A stretch of 6,428 nucleotides of DNA from an uncultured Mailhella sp. (GTDB lineage Bacteria > Desulfobacterota > Desulfovibrionia > Desulfovibrionales > Desulfovibrionaceae): NCBI GenBank assembly GCA_944324625.1, contig CALUWZ010000103.1, forward strand, positions 1 to 6,428, given 5' to 3'. The notes under the pieces are model-generated. The model worked only from the letters and a program-made list of their open reading frames with translations. It was not told where the DNA came from and did not search any database. Positions 1 to 4,649 of this stretch are shown here, one piece after another (positions within the stretch are counted from its first letter, which is position 1; every line of letters starts with the position of its first letter). The position numbers were made by a program, and so were the translations under genes.

Positions 1-1317
1 ATGGTAGTTGCAGGCTACGGCATGGGCGCTGTCGGCCAGAACGTGGGTGTAGGCTTTATCAGCCTGAAAGACTGGTCTTTGCGCAAAACCGAAGAAAGTT
101 CCGCCGCCGCTATTGCCCAAAGACTGCGTCAGCGTTTTGCCAATGACCTTCGCGGTTCCGTTCTTGTCATGCTTCCTCCTGCCATTATCGAACTTGGTTC
201 AAGCTCAGGCTTTACCATGGAACTGCAGGACAACGCAGGACTTGGCCATGAAAAACTCTTGGCTGCCCGCAATCAGCTTATGGCTGCCGCTTTCCAAAAT
301 CCGAAAATTGCCTATGTGCGCGCAACGGGTATGGAAGACAACGTGCAGTATGAAATAACCTTTGACAATCAAAAAGCATCCAGTTTGGGGCTTTCAGTCG
401 GTGAAGTAAGCAATAACCTGTCCATTTTGCTCGGCGGTTCTTATGTCAATGATTTTATTGACAGAGGCCGTGTAAAGAAAGTGTACGTACAGGCTGACAT
501 GGGATTCAGAATGACTCCTGATGACCTTATGAATATCAGCTTTAAAAACAATGAAGGCAAAATGGTTCCCATCTCTTCCATTGCTCATATTTCATGGACT
601 CAGGGGCCTGCAATGCTTGAACGCTATAACGGTGTGCCCAGTATGGAAATACAGGGTGAAGCCATGCCGGGGGTAAGTACCGGTGAGGCTATGGCTATCA
701 TGGAAGAAGAAGTTGCCAAACTCGGCAACGGCTTCGGCATCAGCTGGACAGGCATGAGTTATGAAGAACAGCAGGCAGGCAGTCAGTCCACCATTATTCT
801 TGTGCTTTCCGCTTTGCTGATTTTCCTTGCCCTTGCTGCACTTTATGAAAGCTGGAGTATTCCGTTTTCCGTTATTTTGATTATTCCTATTGGCGTGCTT
901 GGTGCTGTTTTGGGTACGTTCCTTTTAGGTTTGTCCAATGACGTGTATTTCCAAGTCGGTCTTTTGGCTACTATGGGCCTTTCGGCGAAAAACGCCATTA
1001 TGGTTGTTGAATTTGCCAAGGAACTTATGGAAAAAGAAGGAAAAAGCTATCGTGCCGCCGCCGCTGAAGCTGCCCGTCTGCGTCTTCGTCCGATTTTGAT
1101 GACTTCACTGGCATTCGGTCTTGGCGTAATTCCGCTTTTGACCTCTTCCGGTGCGGGTGCGGCAAGCCAGCTTGCCGTTGGTACGGCGGTATTTTTCGGT
1201 ACAGTTACTGCTACGGCACTCGGTATTTTCTTTATTCCGACTTTCTTTTCCGTTGTGGCAATTACCGTGGGAATATTGTTCAAGCGTATTTCCGTACGGG
1301 AACTTTTCAAAGATTAA
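1..1317 (+). CDS. AcrB-like RND (HAE1 family) multidrug efflux transporter, C-terminal part, 5'-truncated by window edge
   Basis: This is the C-terminal part of an inner-membrane proton-driven drug exporter that works with a periplasmic adaptor and an outer-membrane TolC-type channel. Recalled E. coli AcrB aligns almost end to end, with residue 1 here near AcrB 610, so about 600 residues are missing on the left and the ATG at base 1 is an internal Met. Visible in order: the switch loop (residues 5-16, GYGMGAVGQNVG), the porter-domain stretch AIIELGSSSGF (61-71), the docking-domain signature YVNDFIDRGRVKK (148-160), LERYNGVPSMEIQGE (206-220), WTGMSYEEQ (249-257), then five hydrophobic helices equivalent to TM8-TM12 (about 264-282, 288-309, 315-338, 363-381, 393-427). 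K330 in GLSAKNAI and R361 in RLRPILMTSLAF match proton-relay residues AcrB K940 and R971. The relay aspartates of TM4 lie outside the window. It ends at TAA, 9 bases before a hairpin terminator. Family confidence is very high; the drug spectrum cannot be read from sequence. Confidence 0.97.
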   Translation: MVVAGYGMGAVGQNVGVGFISLKDWSLRKTEESSAAAIAQRLRQRFANDLRGSVLVMLPPAIIELGSSSGFTMELQDNAGLGHEKLLAARNQLMAAAFQNPKIAYVRATGMEDNVQYEITFDNQKASSLGLSVGEVSNNLSILLGGSYVNDFIDRGRVKKVYVQADMGFRMTPDDLMNISFKNNEGKMVPISSIAHISWTQGPAMLERYNGVPSMEIQGEAMPGVSTGEAMAIMEEEVAKLGNGFGISWTGMSYEEQQAGSQSTIILVLSALLIFLALAALYESWSIPFSVILIIPIGVLGAVLGTFLLGLSNDVYFQVGLLATMGLSAKNAIMVVEFAKELMEKEGKSYRAAAAEAARLRLRPILMTSLAFGLGVIPLLTSSGAGAASQLAVGTAVFFGTVTATALGIFFIPTFFSVVAITVGILFKRISVRELFKD

Positions 1318-1326
1318 TGTCAGCCG

Positions 1327-1362
1327 ATATCAAAAAAGCCCCGAACGGGGCTTTTTTGATAT
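1327..1362. terminator. Bidirectional intrinsic terminator between convergent genes
   Basis: This is a perfect inverted repeat. Arm 1327-1342 (ATATCAAAAAAGCCCC) is the exact reverse complement of arm 1347-1362, with a GAAC tetraloop. The core is a GC-rich GCCCC/GGGGC stem flanked by A6 and T6, so each strand reads as hairpin plus U-tract. It lies 9 bases after the stop of the RND gene (plus strand) and 16 bases after the stop of the small coiled-coil gene (minus strand). It should therefore end transcription of both units. Together with its flanks it is all that the 61-base gap 1318-1378 holds. Confidence 0.93.
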
Positions 1363-1378
1363 GCTGCAGAAAATTTTT

Positions 1379-1639
1379 TTATTCCTGACTGCTTTGGCTT
1401 TTGGCGAGCTGTTCAATTTCCGCATACAGGTTTTTGATTTTTTTCTCCAGATTTTTCATGTTCATTTCGCAGACCTGCAGCTGTTTCTGCATAGCTTGGG
1501 TATTTCTTCTCGGACTGTTTGGATTCACGGATTCCAGCAGTTTTTTTATTTTTTGGGCAAATCCTGTCTGCTGTATCTGCAGTTCTTTTATTGTCTGAAG
1601 TTTTTCCTGCATTTGTTTTTTGATTTCTTCTCGTTCCAT
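1379..1639 (-). CDS. Small hypothetical charged coiled-coil (helical hairpin) protein, 86 aa
   Basis: I do not recognise a family. The protein is rich in Lys, Glu and Gln, with no signal peptide or membrane segment, so it is probably cytoplasmic. Residues 1-37 form a predicted amphipathic helix with Leu/Ile at heptad-like spacing. A Pro/Asn/Arg break follows at about 39-46 (NPNSPRRN), then a second helix at about 47-80 ends in a Ser/Gln tail. This pattern suggests an antiparallel helical hairpin that may oligomerise or dock on a partner. There is one Cys (57). The gene is the last of the minus-strand operon, 9 bases after the helicase-nuclease stop, with a good Shine-Dalgarno (GAGGA, 6 bases before ATG) that overlaps that stop, so it is probably translated together with it. 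The bidirectional terminator follows. Good RBS, coding-like composition and tight packing support a real gene. Its role is unknown; an accessory or scaffold role for the upstream proteins is only a guess from position. Confidence 0.82.
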   Translation of the reverse strand: MEREEIKKQMQEKLQTIKELQIQQTGFAQKIKKLLESVNPNSPRRNTQAMQKQLQVCEMNMKNLEKKIKNLYAEIEQLAKSQSSQE

Positions 1640-1645
1640 AATATT

Positions 1646-1650
1646 TCCTC
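1646..1650 (-). promoter_or_regulatory. Ribosome binding site of the small coiled-coil gene, overlapping the upstream stop codon
   Basis: Read on the minus strand the junction is TGAGGAAATATTATG. The TGA stop of the helicase-nuclease gene (1651-1649) shares its last two bases with the GAGGA Shine-Dalgarno, which is 6 bases from the ATG at 1639. This fixes the start of the small gene and implies that a ribosome finishing upstream delivers initiation here. Confidence 0.8.
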
Positions 1651-4648
1651 AGTTCCAGTTTACGGGGATTTTGACTTTTTGCCCTGCTTTGTTGGTAAAA
1701 AGCACGAAGCCGTTTTTTTTGCCGTATTCGTAAAGCGCTTTGGTCAGGGCAACATCTTTTTGGCAGTATTGCGCGATTAAATCAAGTTTTCCTTCCTTCC
1801 ACCATTTTAGTGCCTGTAAGCCGTCGGCGCTTTTTTGCATATTAAATGTAGCAGCTGCCAGATTGTTAAGGCTGACCCGATAATTCAGGCGGTTTTTGAT
1901 TGTCTGCAAAAGGTCAAGGTTCGGCAGTTTCCATAAATCATAGGGGCAGAAAGGCTGCAGAACCGCATAATCGAAACCCAGTGTATTGAATCCTACAATG
2001 CAGTCCGCTTTTTTCATGATTTCAAACATCTCGGGAAGTTCGTCCTGAGTAAACGTCAAATAGTTCCTGCCGTCAAAAAGCACGGCAATGCTTACGCCCA
2101 TAAAGCGGCTGTTGTGCCAGCCGCCTGCTTCGTCGGCACTGAGCCGTGTTTCCACGTCAAGCACCATGGCGGTAAAATTGTTCGGTGCGTTTTGCAAAAT
2201 TTCGTGGTTCTGCGGCACTGATTGCGGGATTATGGCTTGTTCAATGCTTAAATCGGGCTGAACGCTGCTGTTTATAAGGGTTGTCAACAGCAGTTTTGCA
2301 CCATCTTTGTCTATGGGTCTGTTGCCGGAGCCGCACTTTGGGGAAATAACGCAGGAGGGGCAGCCAAGTTCGCAGGAACAGTCGTTTAAACGGGTCAGAA
2401 CCGCTTTAAGCAAAATATCCAGTTTTGTAAAAGCTTCACGGCAAAGGCCTGCACCGCCTGCGCAGCCGTCATAAATAAATACGGCAGGACTGTTCAGGGC
2501 TGGATAAAAGGGTATCGATATGCCGCCGATGTCGTTTCTGTCCGCCATAACCGCAAGGGGCATAAGGCCTATGGCAATATGTTCAAAGGCGTGTATGGCG
2601 CCCATGAAATGGAAAAAGTTTTTTTCAAGCAGGTTTATGCAGTAATCGGGAATAATAAACCAAAGCCCTTCGGTTTCAAAGGTCAGGGGAGGATAGTCCA
2701 GTGTTTCGGTGCTGAGCAGTTTGAGAGTGCTGTTCTGGCGCCGTTCGAAACCTGTAATGTTTTCCGTTACTTTAAGTCTGCCGAAGCCTGCCTGAAAACC
2801 GAAAACTTGGCATTGCGCCAAAACCTGCAGAATTTCCGTATTCTTATTGGTGCGCGCCCGTGTGTGCCAAAGTACGTTTTCTTGGTGCACGTAAATGGTT
2901 TTTGCTGCAAAATCAAGCTTGTCGACAAGGTATTGACGTCCTTTGTGCAGATAAACGGCTCCGTCATGGGTTTCCGTATAGGCTTGGCGCAGATCTACGG
3001 TGCCGATGATTTGGCTTTTGCCTGCAGGACTGACATAAGCTTGTTTTTCCTGCTTGTTTTTTTCAAGGAGGGACGGGTCTGCTTTTTGAGGTTCCTTCAA
3101 GGGCTCGGGATTTTCCGAAAGGGTGTTGAGCCAGAAATTTTTGGGATTTACGGCAATGCGTTCAATAATGCTGAACGTTGCGCCGCTTCCTCTGAGGTCA
3201 ATGGATAAATGCGGTTTTTTGCGTGAGGCATAAAATTTTTCCCCTTCGGCATCTTCCAGCAAAAGTCCCTGCAGGCAAAGTTCCCGTATTTGCTCCTGCA
3301 CTTCTTCGTCCTGCAGCCATTCTTCGTTTTTTTCCAGTGCAAGTTCTGCCGAAGCACATTCCAGATGTTTTTGCAGAATATAAGGATTATGGGTATTGAT
3401 AACGGCATGTTCGGGAGGACGGCTGAAAAATTCCTGAGGATTCTGCATAAAATACTGATCAAGCGCATCTTCGCCCGCCAAAAGAAAAATGGCAGATTCC
3501 TGACCTTTTCTTCCGACACGGCCCGCCCGCTGCAGTGTGGACATAATGGTTCCGGGATAGCCTGCCAAAATGCATAAATCCAGATTGCCTATGTCTATGC
3601 CCAGTTCAAGTGCGCTGGTTGAAACCACGCACAGCAGGGATCCTTCACTCATTTTTTGTTCGATTTCGCGGCGTTCTTCAGGCAAAAATCCTGCACGGTA
3701 CGCACTGATTTTATGGCGGTAGCGGTTATTTTTTTCTGTTGCCCAGAGACTGATAAGTTCGGTCATTTTACGGGAACGGCAGTACACAATGGTGCGCAGA
3801 TTCCGCTTCAGGGCCGATTTTATAAGATTTATGGCGTAGGCGGCGGGGCTTTCTTCAGGATTGACAAGCAAAATATGTTTTTTCCCTTCAGGTGCGCCTG
3901 ATTCGTTTATCAGTTCGGCGTGTTTAGAGGCCGTGAGATTATGGGCCAGTTCTTCAGGATTGCCTATGGTCGCCGTGCACAGGATATGCACGGGATCGGC
4001 CTGATAATGTCTGCAGATTCTTTGTATTCTGCGGAAAATCTGGGCCATGTGCGAACCGAAAACACCTTTGTAGGTATGGGCTTCGTCCAGTACGATATAG
4101 GAAAGGTCGGCGAAAAAATCAAGCCACCCTGCATGGTTCGGCATAATGCCGAGATTGAGCATATCGGGATTGGTAATGAGAATATTAGGCGGTTTTTTGC
4201 GGATTTTCTGCCGTTCGTATGCCGTGCAGTCACCGTCATACAGGGCAATGCTCGGTTTTTCTTTCCAGTCGGCTACAAAATTCTGCAGAATTTGATATTG
4301 GTCGCGCGCCAAGGCTTTTAATGGAAAAATATACAGGGCGCGGGATTTTTTGTTTTGCAAAAAGGTCTGCAGAACAGGCAGGGTGTATACCAAGCTTTTT
4401 CCGCTTACCGTAGGCGAAGTTATGATAATGTCACGGCCCTGCATGACGGCGTCAACGGCTTTTGCCTGATGCGTGTAGAGTTTTTCTATGCCGATTTTAT
4501 GCAGGGTTTGGGTAATTTCAGGCAAAAAAATTGTTTCTGCGGTAAGAAATTCGGCTTGTTTTTCAGGCAGGACAGTATGCTGAACTACCTGTCTTTTCAT
4601 TTCTTCGTGCTGATAAAAAGCTTCAAGATATTCTTTGACTGAGGACAT
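1649..4648 (-). CDS. MrfA/YprA-type DExH helicase with DUF1998/MZB region fused to a C-terminal DnaQ/RNase H-like 3'-5' exonuclease
   Basis: This is a predicted ATP-driven DNA helicase with its own nuclease, probably acting in cytoplasmic DNA repair. Numbering is from the ATG at 4648 (999 aa). Superfamily 2 motifs: Q-like YTHQAKAV (58-65), Walker A TSPTVSGKS (77-85, K84), DEAH (188-191), motif III TAT (225-227), motif V region STSALELGIDIG and motif VI QRAGRVGR (373-380). The MrfA-family segment GAVYLHKGRQYLVDKLD follows at about 563-579, then a DUF1998/MZB cysteine cluster (C757, C759, C763, C766, C772), probably zinc-binding. From about 827 a second domain shows DEDD exonuclease residues: D831/E833 in LDVET, N888 and D893 in GFNTLGFD, and Y961/D965 in YCQKD. 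B. subtilis has these functions as separate MrfA (~750 aa) and MrfB. A Lys/Glu/Pro-rich insert lies at about 510-540. Start: the ATG is one base after the upstream TAG; an in-frame TTG at 4669 would add seven residues and overlap the upstream gene by 20 bases without a clear RBS. The helicase call is very secure; the exonuclease call is strong but rests on motifs. Confidence 0.95.
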   Translation of the reverse strand: MSSVKEYLEAFYQHEEMKRQVVQHTVLPEKQAEFLTAETIFLPEITQTLHKIGIEKLYTHQAKAVDAVMQGRDIIITSPTVSGKSLVYTLPVLQTFLQNKKSRALYIFPLKALARDQYQILQNFVADWKEKPSIALYDGDCTAYERQKIRKKPPNILITNPDMLNLGIMPNHAGWLDFFADLSYIVLDEAHTYKGVFGSHMAQIFRRIQRICRHYQADPVHILCTATIGNPEELAHNLTASKHAELINESGAPEGKKHILLVNPEESPAAYAINLIKSALKRNLRTIVYCRSRKMTELISLWATEKNNRYRHKISAYRAGFLPEERREIEQKMSEGSLLCVVSTSALELGIDIGNLDLCILAGYPGTIMSTLQRAGRVGRKGQESAIFLLAGEDALDQYFMQNPQEFFSRPPEHAVINTHNPYILQKHLECASAELALEKNEEWLQDEEVQEQIRELCLQGLLLEDAEGEKFYASRKKPHLSIDLRGSGATFSIIERIAVNPKNFWLNTLSENPEPLKEPQKADPSLLEKNKQEKQAYVSPAGKSQIIGTVDLRQAYTETHDGAVYLHKGRQYLVDKLDFAAKTIYVHQENVLWHTRARTNKNTEILQVLAQCQVFGFQAGFGRLKVTENITGFERRQNSTLKLLSTETLDYPPLTFETEGLWFIIPDYCINLLEKNFFHFMGAIHAFEHIAIGLMPLAVMADRNDIGGISIPFYPALNSPAVFIYDGCAGGAGLCREAFTKLDILLKAVLTRLNDCSCELGCPSCVISPKCGSGNRPIDKDGAKLLLTTLINSSVQPDLSIEQAIIPQSVPQNHEILQNAPNNFTAMVLDVETRLSADEAGGWHNSRFMGVSIAVLFDGRNYLTFTQDELPEMFEIMKKADCIVGFNTLGFDYAVLQPFCPYDLWKLPNLDLLQTIKNRLNYRVSLNNLAAATFNMQKSADGLQALKWWKEGKLDLIAQYCQKDVALTKALYEYGKKNGFVLFTNKAGQKVKIPVNWN
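1652..2170 (-). other. Exonuclease domain of the fusion protein (DEDD/RNase H-like fold)
   Basis: This is a sub-region of the helicase-nuclease gene, about residues 827-999. It holds the three exonuclease motifs in the right order and spacing: Exo I DVE (D831, E833), Exo II N888 with D893, and Exo III Y961-x3-D965, the tyrosine form (DEDDy). These acidic residues normally hold two metal ions for 3'-5' hydrolysis. All four expected carboxylates are present, so the domain is predicted to be active. A linker of about 30 residues (about 795-826) rich in Pro, Gln, Asn and Ser separates it from the zinc-cysteine region. No frameshift or stop interrupts the join. Confidence 0.8.
2333..2380 (-). other. 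DUF1998/MZB cysteine cluster, probable zinc site
   Basis: The encoded segment holds C757-x-C759-x3-C763-x2-C766-x5-C772, including the typical GCPSC core. It is preceded by YDGCAGGAG at about 726-734, which is usual in DUF1998 regions of MrfA-like helicases and of DISARM DrmB-type proteins. In the family four of these cysteines bind a metal; which four do so here cannot be told from sequence. Confidence 0.8.
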
Positions 4649-4649
4649 G

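Noticed and set aside
1..3. ATG at the first base as the true start of the RND gene.
   Set aside because: Homology places this Met near AcrB residue 610, in the middle of the porter domain. A protein starting here would lack half the transporter.
1368..1380. AAAATTTTTTT tract near the end of the coiled-coil gene as a second terminator or promoter element.
   Set aside because: No GC-rich stem precedes it on either strand, and it partly encodes the stop codon of the small gene. The palindrome at 1327-1362 is sufficient.
1151..1780. Plus-strand open frame of 209 codons spanning the terminator.
   Set aside because: It crosses the hairpin, overlaps the RND gene in another frame and runs antisense to the coiled-coil gene. 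Its Phe/Leu-rich product is what Lys/Glu-rich antisense coding gives.
2579..3208. Plus-strand open frame of 209 codons antisense to the helicase gene.
   Set aside because: It lies wholly opposite a conserved coding region, has no recognisable domain and no supporting RBS, and is best explained as a codon-bias shadow.
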